From an uncultured Bacteroidota bacterium (lineage in GTDB: Bacteria; Bacteroidota; Bacteroidia; Bacteroidales; GCA-2748055): a stretch of 32,075 nucleotides of DNA. Shown here piece after piece: positions 23,992 to 31,708 of this stretch. The stretch spans positions 1-32,075 of the forward strand of contig CAKZNC010000095.1 of assembly GCA_937129385.1 (NCBI GenBank), read 5' to 3'. The position numbers and the translations under genes are program-made. The stretch's first letter is position 1. Each line of letters opens with the position of its first letter. The notes below the pieces were generated by a model, which searched no databases, had not been told where the DNA came from, and was given only the letters and a program-made list of their open reading frames with translations.

Positions 23992-24537
23992 GCAGATCAT
24001 CTTGAAATATTGATCAATGGTTGTATCAAAGGAGATCCGGGCAGCCAGGAGAAGCTATACAGGAGGTTCAGTGGAGCGATGTATGGTTTGTGCCTGCAAT
24101 ATGCATCATCGGAGGAGGATGCACAGGATATCCTGCAGGATGGATTTGTAAAGGTTTTCAGGAAGATCAGCCAGGTGAAGGATCCCAGGGCATTCCCAGG
24201 CTGGATCAGGCGGTTGATGATCAATACTGCCCTGGAACGTTACCGGAGCCAGGTGGTCATGCAGCGGGTTGATGAGGAGCCGGGGATACTGGATGACCAG
24301 GTGACGGATGAGGTGCTGGATCATATGGAGGCTGATGTGCTGACCGAACTGATCAGCGAGCTCACGCCACGGTACAGAATGGTTTTCAATCTGTATGCGA
24401 TCGAGGGATATAACCACAAAGAGATCGGGGAAATGCTGGACATATCCGAGGGGACGTCGAAGTCAAATCTTTCAAGGGCACGATCGATCCTCCAGGAGAA
24501 GGTAAAAAAGATATATGGAAAGCTTAATGTCAGATGA
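23989..24537 (+). CDS. ECF-type RNA polymerase sigma factor
   Basis: A 182-residue sigma-70-family factor of the extracytoplasmic-function type. Region 2 (about 8-80) has EKLYRRFSGAMYGLCLQY, EDAQDILQDGFVKVFRKI and FPGWIRRLMINTALERYR, which contact the -10 element and core polymerase. Region 4 (about 115-172) has LTPRYRMVFNLYAIEGYNHKEIGEMLDISEGTSKSNLSRAR, a helix-turn-helix for the -35. It starts at a TTG with a good ribosome binding site. The stop overlaps the start of the membrane-helix/barrel gene by four bases (ATGA), which is the usual place for an anti-sigma factor. The regulon is unknown. Confidence 0.93.
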   Translation: MADHLEILINGCIKGDPGSQEKLYRRFSGAMYGLCLQYASSEEDAQDILQDGFVKVFRKISQVKDPRAFPGWIRRLMINTALERYRSQVVMQRVDEEPGILDDQVTDEVLDHMEADVLTELISELTPRYRMVFNLYAIEGYNHKEIGEMLDISEGTSKSNLSRARSILQEKVKKIYGKLNVR

Positions 24538-25967
24538 ATAAGGAAGATAACATATCGAGGGGAGGTCTCTCCGGCAAGATGAAAGGGTATACCCCTGAAC
24601 CTCCGGAATCGGTCTGGGAAGGCATATCTGAACAGATCGGCCGGCGCAGGTCGGGACGAAAGCTTTTTATATTTCTTGCCGCCGCTGCCGGTCTGGCCCT
24701 TGCCGTAACTGTAGGATTGCGCCTTGTAGTTCGTGAAGGGGCGCCAGGTGAAGAGATGGCCACCACGGGGACTGGGTCTTTTCCGGATACTTCGGGCGAG
24801 ATGCGCGAACCTGGTGAAACATCCATTGCAACCCCTGGAGCTGGTCAGCAAAAAGAGGAAGCAACCATCGCGAAGGCGGAGACAGCACCGGGGAAGTATG
24901 TATCCCCACTGGAAAGAAAGGTGGCAAAGGTAATGGAGGAGGTAATGAGGGAGGAGACTGCCCATGAAAAGACCAGGGTGGCGGCTTTGGAGGAAGATAT
25001 GAACGGGGAGTCTGAACGAAATGAAGCCTATGCTGCCCAGCCTGAATTTACAATCGATGAAGATGAAGAGACTGTTCCGCCGGTTGAGATTGTGCCTCCA
25101 TTGCAGGAGACTGTGCAGGATGAAGACAGCCTACTACGTATCATTCAGCATACACCTGAAATAACCGGAGATGAAGAGAACAAAAGTGGGCGGGGAAAAT
25201 GGCAGGTCGGTGCTTCACTGTCACCACTGCTCAGTTACAGGGACGTAGCTTCGCCGGATGTGACACAGAATATGATCGTCAACAACTCCGAATCACCCAG
25301 GATCACTTATGCCGGCGGGATACAGGTTAGTTACCTGCAATCCTCCAGGCTGACCATTGAATCGGGGATCTCCTATAACAGGATGGGCGTGAATATTGGC
25401 GATTACAGCAGTTTCAGCGGGGGCTGGTTCTCAAGGGATATGCTCTATTCGGAGCATTCTTCGAAGGTGGTCAGCATTTCCAATTCCATGGGTACGGTCG
25501 TTGGTAATACTGAAGAGACCTATCTCAATAATTACCAATCGGACGGTGCCATTGCCGATTACCACATGCTGGAGCCAGTTGCCATGGCGGTAGGGGATGC
25601 CACGGTGCAGGGTTTTTCGCAATCTTTTGATTACCTGGAGATTCCGTTGAATGTCAAATTCAAGGTCATTGACAGGACGGTGGATGTGCAGCTGGTCGGT
25701 GGGATCAGCACCAACCTGCTGGTCAACAACAGCATTTCTGCAGTTACGGAAGCGGGCAGGGTAAAGATCGGGGAAGTGACCGAAGTGAAGAAGATGAATT
25801 ATGTCGGCAATGCCGGGATCGGGTTGATCTATGACCTCTTCGAACGGTTTAGTCTGACCGTGGAACCGAGGTTCCGTTATTATCTTAATTCGGTAAACTC
25901 GTCGTATCTTCCGGTGACCAGGCCCTATTCATTTGGAGTCTACACCGGGTTGCAATACCTCTTTTGA
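24534..25967 (+). CDS. Membrane-helix protein with C-terminal outer-membrane-type barrel; candidate anti-sigma partner
   Basis: A 477-residue protein with three parts. Residues 1-42 are a polar cytoplasmic-type segment (YTPEPPESVWEGISEQIG, then a basic RRRSGRK). Residues 43-65 are one hydrophobic helix (LFIFLAAAAGLALAVTVGL). Residues about 66-220 form a Glu- and Lys-rich, low-complexity linker. From about 222 on, the sequence is a PorT-like barrel (WQVGASLSPLLSY, LTIESGISYNRMGVNIG, LEIPLNVKFKVI, GIGLIYDLFERFSLTVEPRFRYYL) ending in Phe (GLQYLF). The four-base overlap with the sigma gene suggests the N-terminus binds the sigma factor, although no standard anti-sigma zinc motif is seen. Bacteroidota proteins with a comparable layout exist; function and topology are inferred. 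Confidence 0.8.
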   Translation: MNKEDNISRGGLSGKMKGYTPEPPESVWEGISEQIGRRRSGRKLFIFLAAAAGLALAVTVGLRLVVREGAPGEEMATTGTGSFPDTSGEMREPGETSIATPGAGQQKEEATIAKAETAPGKYVSPLERKVAKVMEEVMREETAHEKTRVAALEEDMNGESERNEAYAAQPEFTIDEDEETVPPVEIVPPLQETVQDEDSLLRIIQHTPEITGDEENKSGRGKWQVGASLSPLLSYRDVASPDVTQNMIVNNSESPRITYAGGIQVSYLQSSRLTIESGISYNRMGVNIGDYSSFSGGWFSRDMLYSEHSSKVVSISNSMGTVVGNTEETYLNNYQSDGAIADYHMLEPVAMAVGDATVQGFSQSFDYLEIPLNVKFKVIDRTVDVQLVGGISTNLLVNNSISAVTEAGRVKIGEVTEVKKMNYVGNAGIGLIYDLFERFSLTVEPRFRYYLNSVNSSYLPVTRPYSFGVYTGLQYLF

Positions 25968-26066
25968 CCTCTTGCGTTCCTGGCCGGATTCTGCGACTTT
26001 TCGGCTGTGGAAGCATGGCTTTTTTCAATTTCCTTCAAACTTCATCAAGCTTGGCGCGTTAATTCT

Positions 26067-26096
26067 TTGAAACGAGCTTGCAAACCACTATTTTTG
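26067..26096 (+). promoter_or_regulatory. Promoter of the lytic transglycosylase / uvrA region
   Basis: TTG at 26067-26069 and TATTTTTG at 26089-26096 form a Bacteroidota -33/-7 pair with a 19-base spacer, 22 bases upstream of ATG 26119. It is one of the best-formed promoters in the window. Confidence 0.7.
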
Positions 26097-26118
26097 CATT
26101 TTACTGAAGGGAGGATAT

Positions 26119-27081
26119 ATGACAGATATTGAGCGAAAAGGAGGCGTGATGAATGGCAGGTGGATCATTCCGGCATTGATCGTGTCGGTGACCATCGTTG
26201 CCCTGGTTGTTGGAAAACGCAGTTTTGGAGGTACAACGGACAATGATCCGGTTGAGCCGGAGGAGGAATCCTATTACGGGATCTACCCTTTTGAGGTGCC
26301 CGGGGAGCTGAATTTTGCAGGGGAGCGTGTGCCACTGGAGTATTTCGATGTGAATGAGTCGATGGACATGGAGTTGCTGTCCAATACATTTTTCCACTCC
26401 CAGACCATCAGGATGATCAAGCTGGCGAATCGTTACTTTCCGCAGATAGAGCCGATCCTGGAGGAGCATGGTATTCCTGCTGATTTCAAGTATCTCGCCA
26501 TTGCCGAAAGCAACCTTTCCAATGCAGTCTCACCTGCAGGTGCGGTTGGATTCTGGCAGATCACGCGGGGGACTGCCTCGGATTACGGACTGGAGGTCAA
26601 CAACGAGGTTGATGAAAGGTATCACCTTGAGAAGTCAACAGTTGTGGCATGCGAGTATCTGTTGGAGTCCTATGAGAAATACGGAAACTGGACCATGGCT
26701 GCTGCATCGTACAATGTCGGTCGGCGAGGAATTGACCGGCAGGTTACCCGGCAGAAGGTGGATGATTATTATGACCTTTTGCTTAACCAGGAGACTGCCC
26801 GGTACATATTCAGGATACTCGCCTTTAAACTGATCCTGGAAGATCCTGCGGCATACGGATTTCATCTTTCGCAGAAGGACCTGTATCAGCCTGTACCTTT
26901 CCATACGGTAGTGGTTGACGGACCGGTGACTGATTTTGCTGATTTTGCGAAGGAGCACGGAACAAATTACAAGCTGTTGAAATTCCTTAATCCCTGGCTG
27001 AGGGATAATAATCTCACCAACAGCCGGAAGACGGAATACCAGGTTAAGATCCCGGAAAATGGCGCCAGGTCGGCCTATTGA
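26119..27081 (+). CDS. Membrane-anchored lytic transglycosylase (GH23, MltD-like)
   Basis: Cleaves the MurNAc-GlcNAc bond of peptidoglycan with formation of 1,6-anhydro ends. The 320 residues have an N-terminal membrane helix (about 15-32), a linker and an SLT domain (about 95-235). The catalytic acid is Glu130 in IAESNLSNAV, followed by SPAGAVGFWQIT and the AAASYNVG motif. A short C-terminal part (about 255-315) resembles a degenerate LysM-type region. Two starts are possible: ATG 26119 preceded by GGGAGG, and ATG 26149 preceded by AAGGAGG. The promoter fits both. The 3' 470 bases are repeated downstream as part of an 815-bp tandem duplication; this copy is complete. Confidence 0.93.
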   Translation: MTDIERKGGVMNGRWIIPALIVSVTIVALVVGKRSFGGTTDNDPVEPEEESYYGIYPFEVPGELNFAGERVPLEYFDVNESMDMELLSNTFFHSQTIRMIKLANRYFPQIEPILEEHGIPADFKYLAIAESNLSNAVSPAGAVGFWQITRGTASDYGLEVNNEVDERYHLEKSTVVACEYLLESYEKYGNWTMAAASYNVGRRGIDRQVTRQKVDDYYDLLLNQETARYIFRILAFKLILEDPAAYGFHLSQKDLYQPVPFHTVVVDGPVTDFADFAKEHGTNYKLLKFLNPWLRDNNLTNSRKTEYQVKIPENGARSAY

Positions 27082-27426
27082 ACTGACCTGAAAAGATCCA
27101 ACCTACCGGAATAACATGCCAGGAAAGAAAGACTTTATACAGGTTTACGGTGCCAGGGAGCACAACCTGAAGAACGTGGATGTGGCCATTCCCCGAAACG
27201 AACTAACGGTCGTGACAGGGTTGAGTGGAAGTGGGAAATCTTCCCTCGCATTCGATACGATCTATGCTGAAGGTCAGCGCCGATACGTTGAAACCATGAG
27301 TGCATATGCGCGGCAGTTTCTGGGCAACCTGGAGCGTCCGGATGTGGACCGGATCACGGGACTTAGTCCGGTGATCTCCATTGAACAGAAGACCACGAAT
27401 AAGAATCCGCGTTCCACGGTGGGGAC
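26612..27426 (+). repeat. 815-bp direct tandem repeat, left copy
   Basis: Identical at 813 of 815 bases to 27427-28241, at a constant offset of 815. The two differences are T26662/C27477 and G27388/A28203, both synonymous in the genes concerned. It spans the last 470 bases of the lytic transglycosylase gene, the 34-base gap, and the first 311 bases of uvrA. Confidence 0.97.
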
Positions 27427-27430
27427 ATGA
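27116..27430 (+). pseudogene. Truncated uvrA copy (first 104 residues)
   Basis: Codes for 104 residues identical to the N-terminus of the full UvrA at 27931, including the first Walker A (GLSGSGKS) and [19 protein letters not shown]. It then hits TGA at 27428-27430, created by the duplication junction. It lacks the rest of the first ATPase domain, the signature motifs, the zinc modules and the second ATPase domain. It cannot be a working excinuclease subunit. If expressed it would be a short P-loop fragment. It keeps the normal position relative to the intact lytic transglycosylase, so it is transcribed if that operon is. Confidence 0.92.
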
Positions 27431-27896
27431 AAGGTATCACCTTGAGAAGTCAACAGTTGTGGCATGCGAGTATCTGCTGGAGTCCTATGAGAAATACGGA
27501 AACTGGACCATGGCTGCTGCATCGTACAATGTCGGTCGGCGAGGAATTGACCGGCAGGTTACCCGGCAGAAGGTGGATGATTATTATGACCTTTTGCTTA
27601 ACCAGGAGACTGCCCGGTACATATTCAGGATACTCGCCTTTAAACTGATCCTGGAAGATCCTGCGGCATACGGATTTCATCTTTCGCAGAAGGACCTGTA
27701 TCAGCCTGTACCTTTCCATACGGTAGTGGTTGACGGACCGGTGACTGATTTTGCTGATTTTGCGAAGGAGCACGGAACAAATTACAAGCTGTTGAAATTC
27801 CTTAATCCCTGGCTGAGGGATAATAATCTCACCAACAGCCGGAAGACGGAATACCAGGTTAAGATCCCGGAAAATGGCGCCAGGTCGGCCTATTGA
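27427..27896 (+). pseudogene. 3' fragment of the lytic transglycosylase gene
   Basis: Codes for the last 155 or so residues of the transglycosylase, from RYHLEKSTVVACEY to the stop, identical in protein sequence to the intact gene. It lacks the signal/membrane anchor and the catalytic Glu130 with its surrounding motif. The frame is open upstream only through a short chimeric stretch starting at a TTG (27381) read out of frame inside the truncated uvrA. That stretch is not expected to be a real start. The fragment is a by-product of the tandem duplication. Confidence 0.9.
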
Positions 27897-28241
27897 ACTG
27901 ACCTGAAAAGATCCAACCTACCGGAATAACATGCCAGGAAAGAAAGACTTTATACAGGTTTACGGTGCCAGGGAGCACAACCTGAAGAACGTGGATGTGG
28001 CCATTCCCCGAAACGAACTAACGGTCGTGACAGGGTTGAGTGGAAGTGGGAAATCTTCCCTCGCATTCGATACGATCTATGCTGAAGGTCAGCGCCGATA
28101 CGTTGAAACCATGAGTGCATATGCGCGGCAGTTTCTGGGCAACCTGGAGCGTCCGGATGTGGACCGGATCACGGGACTTAGTCCGGTGATCTCCATTGAA
28201 CAAAAGACCACGAATAAGAATCCGCGTTCCACGGTGGGGAC
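27427..28241 (+). repeat. 815-bp direct tandem repeat, right copy
   Basis: Second copy of 26612-27426. It starts abruptly after GGGGAC of the truncated uvrA and runs into the intact uvrA, where unique sequence resumes at 28242. No bases are shared across the junction. Confidence 0.97.
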
Positions 28242-30765
28242 CATCACCGAGGTATATGATTTCCTGCGCCTGCTGTTTGCCCGGGCATCGGAGGCTTTTT
28301 CTTATGTGACGGGAGAGAAGATGGTAAAATATACCCAGCAGCAGATCCTTGAACTGATTGCGGAGAGTTTCCCGGGGAAGAAGATCTATGTGCTTTCGCC
28401 TGTTGTGAAAGGCAGGAAGGGGCACTACAGGGAGTTGTTCGAGCAGATCAGGAAGAAGGGGTACCTGCATGTGCGGGTGGATGGCGAGGTCAGGGAGGTG
28501 GAACCCGGGATGCGTATCGACCGATACAAGGTGCATGACATTGAGATCGTAGTCGACCGTTTGCAGGTCAGGGAGAAGGATGACAAACGGCTGAAGGAGT
28601 CGGTTGCCCGGGCCATGCAGGAGGGGAAGGGGATCACCATGATCCTTGAAAAAGGAGAGACTGAACCTCGTTTTTTCTCGAGTCAGCTGATGTGTCCCAC
28701 CAGCGGGATCTCCTATAACGAGCCTGCACCGCATAGTTTTTCATTCAATTCACCACAGGGTGCTTGTCCGAGATGTAACGGACTTGGTTTGATCAATGAT
28801 GTGGATATCGAGAAGATTATTCCTGACAAGGATAAATCTATCAGGCAGGGAGGCATCGAGCCGGTCGGAAAGTACAGGAATGCATTGATATTCTGGCAAA
28901 TGGAAGCTATTGCCAAAAAGCATGGATTTACACTTGCCACCCCGATTCGCGATATCCCCGAAGCTGCTTTGAACACAATATTATTCGGTTCAGAAGAGCC
29001 ATTAAAGCTGGAAAACACGCCACTGGGTGCATCGAGCAATTATTTCCTGAGTTTCGACGGCGTGATCAATTTCGTGAATCACCAGATCAATGATCCCGCG
29101 TCTTCAAAGAAGAAGCGTAAGGCCAGGCAGTTCATCAGGAAGGTGACCTGTCCGGCGTGTCACGGATCCCGTTTGAAATCCGAAATGTTACACTTCAGGT
29201 TCGACGGGAAAAACATTTCAGAACTTGCCGCCATGGACCTGGACGATCTGTTCGGCTGGTTTGAAGATGTAGAGAAGCGGCTCAGTGAGAGGCAGAATGA
29301 GATCGCCCGGGAGGTGCTGAAGGAGATCCGTTCGCGGCTCGGGTTTTTGCGAGATGTCGGACTGGGTTACCTGTCACTAAACAGGACCTCGCGCAGCCTT
29401 TCCGGCGGTGAGAGTCAGCGCATCCGCCTTGCGACGCAGATTGGTTCAAGGCTGGTAAATGTGCTGTATATCCTTGACGAGCCAAGCATCGGTCTGCACC
29501 AGCGTGACAACCTGAAGTTGATCGGTTCCCTGAAGAAGCTCCGTGACCAGGGCAACTCCGTGATCGTAGTGGAGCATGACAAAGAGATGATGCTGGCAGC
29601 AGACCACATCCTCGACCTTGGTCCGGGTGCCGGAAGGCATGGAGGTCATCTTGTTGCGGAAGGTGCACCTGCAAAATTCACCCGGCTGGATTCACTGACG
29701 GCCGAATACTTGAATGCAACCCGGGAGATCGTTGTGCCTGAAAAACGCCGAAAGGGGAACGGGGAGGTGATCCGCCTGGAAGGTGCTTCCGGGAATAACC
29801 TGAAAAAGGTGAATGTGGATTTTCCACTGGGTGTTTTTATATGTGTGACTGGTGTGAGCGGAAGCGGAAAGTCAACGCTGGTGAATGATACGCTGCACCC
29901 GATTCTGAGCAGCAAGTTGCACCGTTCAACAGCTGAACCACTGGAGTACAGGCGGATCAAAGGACTGGAGCATATCGACAAGGTGATCGAGGTGGACCAG
30001 TCTCCACTGGGGAGGACCCCCAGGTCGAATCCGGCCACCTATACCAATGTTTTCGGTGATATCAGGAAATTATTTGAGCAGACCCCGGATGCCAAGATAC
30101 GTGGGTTCAATGCCGGACGATTTTCATTCAATGTTGCAGGGGGGAGATGTGAAACTTGTGGGGGAGCAGGAGTGCAGACCATCGAGATGAATTTTCTTCC
30201 CGATGTTTACGTGCAGTGCAAAGCCTGTCGTGGAAAAAGGTACAACAGGGAGACGCTGGAGGTGGAGTACAAAGGGAAGAACATCAATGATGTGTTGAAG
30301 TTGACCATCAACCAGGCAGTGGCATTCTTTGACAGTATACCCAATATCAAGCGTAAGCTAAAGACCATGCAGGAAGTCGGATTGGGATATATCAGGCTGG
30401 GTCAGCCTTCCACCACCCTTTCAGGTGGGGAGTCACAACGTGTGAAGTTATCGTCTGAACTTGCAAAAAAAGATACGGGTAAAACCCTTTATATTCTTGA
30501 TGAGCCAACCACGGGATTGCATTTTGAAGATGTTCGTGTGCTGCTCGAGGTGGTCTCCAGGCTGGTGGAGAAGGGCAATACGGTGGTGATGATCGAACAC
30601 AACATGGATGTGATCAAGGTGGCGGATCATATCATCGACCTGGGTAAAGAGGGCGGTGCCGGTGGAGGTGAGTTGATTGCAACCGGATCCCCTGAGCAGT
30701 TGGCGAAAGTAAAGAAGAGTTATACAGGGCAGTGTTTGAGTGGAGAGTTAAGAGTTAAGAGTTAA
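27931..30765 (+). CDS. uvrA: UvrABC excinuclease subunit A
   Basis: DNA-damage recognition ATPase of nucleotide excision repair. The 944-residue length is normal. The first ATPase half has Walker A GLSGSGKS (35-42), the signature SLSGGESQRIRLA and ILDEPSIGLH. The second has Walker A GVSGSGKS (641-648), TLSGGESQRVKLS and ILDEPTTGLH. The C-terminal zinc module CETCGGAG...CKACRG is intact. The first zinc module keeps C255, C279 and C282, but the second ligand position is Ser258 (CPTSG). The first 311 bases lie in the tandem duplication, so upstream of this gene are the transglycosylase fragment and the truncated uvrA copy. The last residues (GELRVKS) and the stop are encoded by an AGAGTTA repeat array. 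Confidence 0.97.
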   Translation: MPGKKDFIQVYGAREHNLKNVDVAIPRNELTVVTGLSGSGKSSLAFDTIYAEGQRRYVETMSAYARQFLGNLERPDVDRITGLSPVISIEQKTTNKNPRSTVGTITEVYDFLRLLFARASEAFSYVTGEKMVKYTQQQILELIAESFPGKKIYVLSPVVKGRKGHYRELFEQIRKKGYLHVRVDGEVREVEPGMRIDRYKVHDIEIVVDRLQVREKDDKRLKESVARAMQEGKGITMILEKGETEPRFFSSQLMCPTSGISYNEPAPHSFSFNSPQGACPRCNGLGLINDVDIEKIIPDKDKSIRQGGIEPVGKYRNALIFWQMEAIAKKHGFTLATPIRDIPEAALNTILFGSEEPLKLENTPLGASSNYFLSFDGVINFVNHQINDPASSKKKRKARQFIRKVTCPACHGSRLKSEMLHFRFDGKNISELAAMDLDDLFGWFEDVEKRLSERQNEIAREVLKEIRSRLGFLRDVGLGYLSLNRTSRSLSGGESQRIRLATQIGSRLVNVLYILDEPSIGLHQRDNLKLIGSLKKLRDQGNSVIVVEHDKEMMLAADHILDLGPGAGRHGGHLVAEGAPAKFTRLDSLTAEYLNATREIVVPEKRRKGNGEVIRLEGASGNNLKKVNVDFPLGVFICVTGVSGSGKSTLVNDTLHPILSSKLHRSTAEPLEYRRIKGLEHIDKVIEVDQSPLGRTPRSNPATYTNVFGDIRKLFEQTPDAKIRGFNAGRFSFNVAGGRCETCGGAGVQTIEMNFLPDVYVQCKACRGKRYNRETLEVEYKGKNINDVLKLTINQAVAFFDSIPNIKRKLKTMQEVGLGYIRLGQPSTTLSGGESQRVKLSSELAKKDTGKTLYILDEPTTGLHFEDVRVLLEVVSRLVEKGNTVVMIEHNMDVIKVADHIIDLGKEGGAGGGELIATGSPEQLAKVKKSYTGQCLSGELRVKS

Positions 30766-30785
30766 GAGTTAAGAGTTAAGAGTTG
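30744..30785. repeat. Six-unit AGAGTTA heptamer array at the uvrA 3' end
   Basis: Five perfect AGAGTTA units followed by AGAGTTG. The array starts inside the uvrA coding sequence and supplies its TAA stop at 30763-30765. Since seven is not a multiple of three, the units are read in different frames, and each frame contains a stop soon after. Copy-number changes would alter only the last few residues. Confidence 0.85.
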
Positions 30786-30913
30786 AGGGAAGTTTGTAGA
30801 CGGGAGTTGGCAGCCAGGAGTTTTTTCGAGGGATGCTGTTCAAATGTATGCCGATTTTGGATTGTTCTTTTTGTTATATTGCTATCATTATTGAAAAACC
30901 AAACCAAAAACAG

Positions 30914-31624
30914 ATGAGCTCCAGTGAAGATAAGATCAAAAAGGCATTCAGTGAAAAAAACTGGAATGAGATAAAAACCTCAGACAGCTGGCAGATCTTC
31001 AAGATCATGGCCGAATTCGTCGAAGGGTTTGAAAAACTCAGTTCCATCGGTCCGTGTGTATCAATATTCGGGTCGGCAAGAACCCGTGAGGAGAATGAGT
31101 ATTACCAGCTTGCCGTGGATATTGCTTACAAACTGACCCAGAACGGCTATGGTGTGATTACCGGCGGCGGACCAGGGATCATGGAGGCGGCCAATAGAGG
31201 GGCCAGGAAAGGCAATGGAAAGAGTGTAGGATTGAATATTCACCTTCCTTTTGAGCAATTTTCAAACCAGTACATCGATCATGATAAGCTGATCACATTC
31301 AAGCATTTTTTTGTTCGCAAGGTAATGTTCCAGAAATATGCGCAGGGATTTATTGTGCTTCCCGGGGGATTCGGCACCTTCGATGAGTTTTTTGAGTCTG
31401 CCACGTTGATCCAGACCGGAAAAATAGGACGTTTCCCCATTGTTCTGGTAGGAAGTCAATTTTGGAAGGGACTGGTCGATTGGATCGAAGACAAGGTACT
31501 TGACGAACAGAAATATATCAGTCCGGACGATAAAAAACTTTTCACAGTTGTTGACAGTGCTGAAGAGGCGGTTGGAGTGATCAATGATTTTTACAGCAAA
31601 TATCTGCTCAGCCCGAATTTCTGA
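30914..31624 (+). CDS. LOG-family (TIGR00730) Rossmann-fold protein
   Basis: A 236-residue cytoplasmic protein of the LOG/lysine-decarboxylase-like family. Characterised members are nucleoside 5'-monophosphate phosphoribohydrolases (cytokinin-activating type). The nucleotide-binding GGGPGIMEAANRGA starts at residue 84 and the family signature PGGFGTFDEFFE at residue 150, both complete. ATG 30914 (MSSSEDKIKKAF) is chosen because the upstream extension to 30833 is hydrophobic, cysteine-rich and unlike the family. It lies 148 bases after uvrA, separated by the heptamer array. I found no convincing promoter element. Its physiological substrate in Bacteroidota is unknown. Confidence 0.9.
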   Translation: MSSSEDKIKKAFSEKNWNEIKTSDSWQIFKIMAEFVEGFEKLSSIGPCVSIFGSARTREENEYYQLAVDIAYKLTQNGYGVITGGGPGIMEAANRGARKGNGKSVGLNIHLPFEQFSNQYIDHDKLITFKHFFVRKVMFQKYAQGFIVLPGGFGTFDEFFESATLIQTGKIGRFPIVLVGSQFWKGLVDWIEDKVLDEQKYISPDDKKLFTVVDSAEEAVGVINDFYSKYLLSPNF

Positions 31625-31680
31625 TATCTCTCCTTGCATTGGTTGTTAGTAATTACGGGAGCATATGCTTCTTTTTTTCG

Positions 31681-31694
31681 TACATTGCAATGTA
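31681..31694. promoter_or_regulatory. Perfect 14-bp palindrome upstream of the last gene
   Basis: TACATTGCAATGTA is its own reverse complement and ends 14 bases before ATG 31709. A second loop-less palindrome, AGCATATGCT (31660-31669), followed by a T-run, precedes it and might be a weak terminator of the LOG gene. The 14-mer is a candidate operator; no regulator can be assigned. Confidence 0.4.
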
Positions 31695-31708
31695 AATTAA
31701 GAAATGTT

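Noticed and set aside
25968-26040. Possible terminator after the sigma-linked barrel gene
   Set aside because: A T-run follows some G/C-rich sequence, but I could not build a continuous stem.
27381-27896. Open frame joining out-of-frame uvrA' sequence to the transglycosylase C-terminus
   Set aside because: It starts at a TTG inside the truncated uvrA with no ribosome binding site and exists only because of the duplication junction. I record it as a pseudogene fragment.
26612-28241. Tandem duplication as an insertion sequence or composite element
   Set aside because: No transposase, terminal inverted repeats or target duplication; the unit consists only of parts of two housekeeping genes.
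28018-28734. Minus-strand frame of 238 codons inside uvrA
   Set aside because: A shadow of uvrA, with high His/Leu content typical of antisense frames.
30841-30913. Promoter of the LOG-family gene
   Set aside because: Strings such as TATATTGC are one T short of TAnnTTTG and none has a -33 partner.
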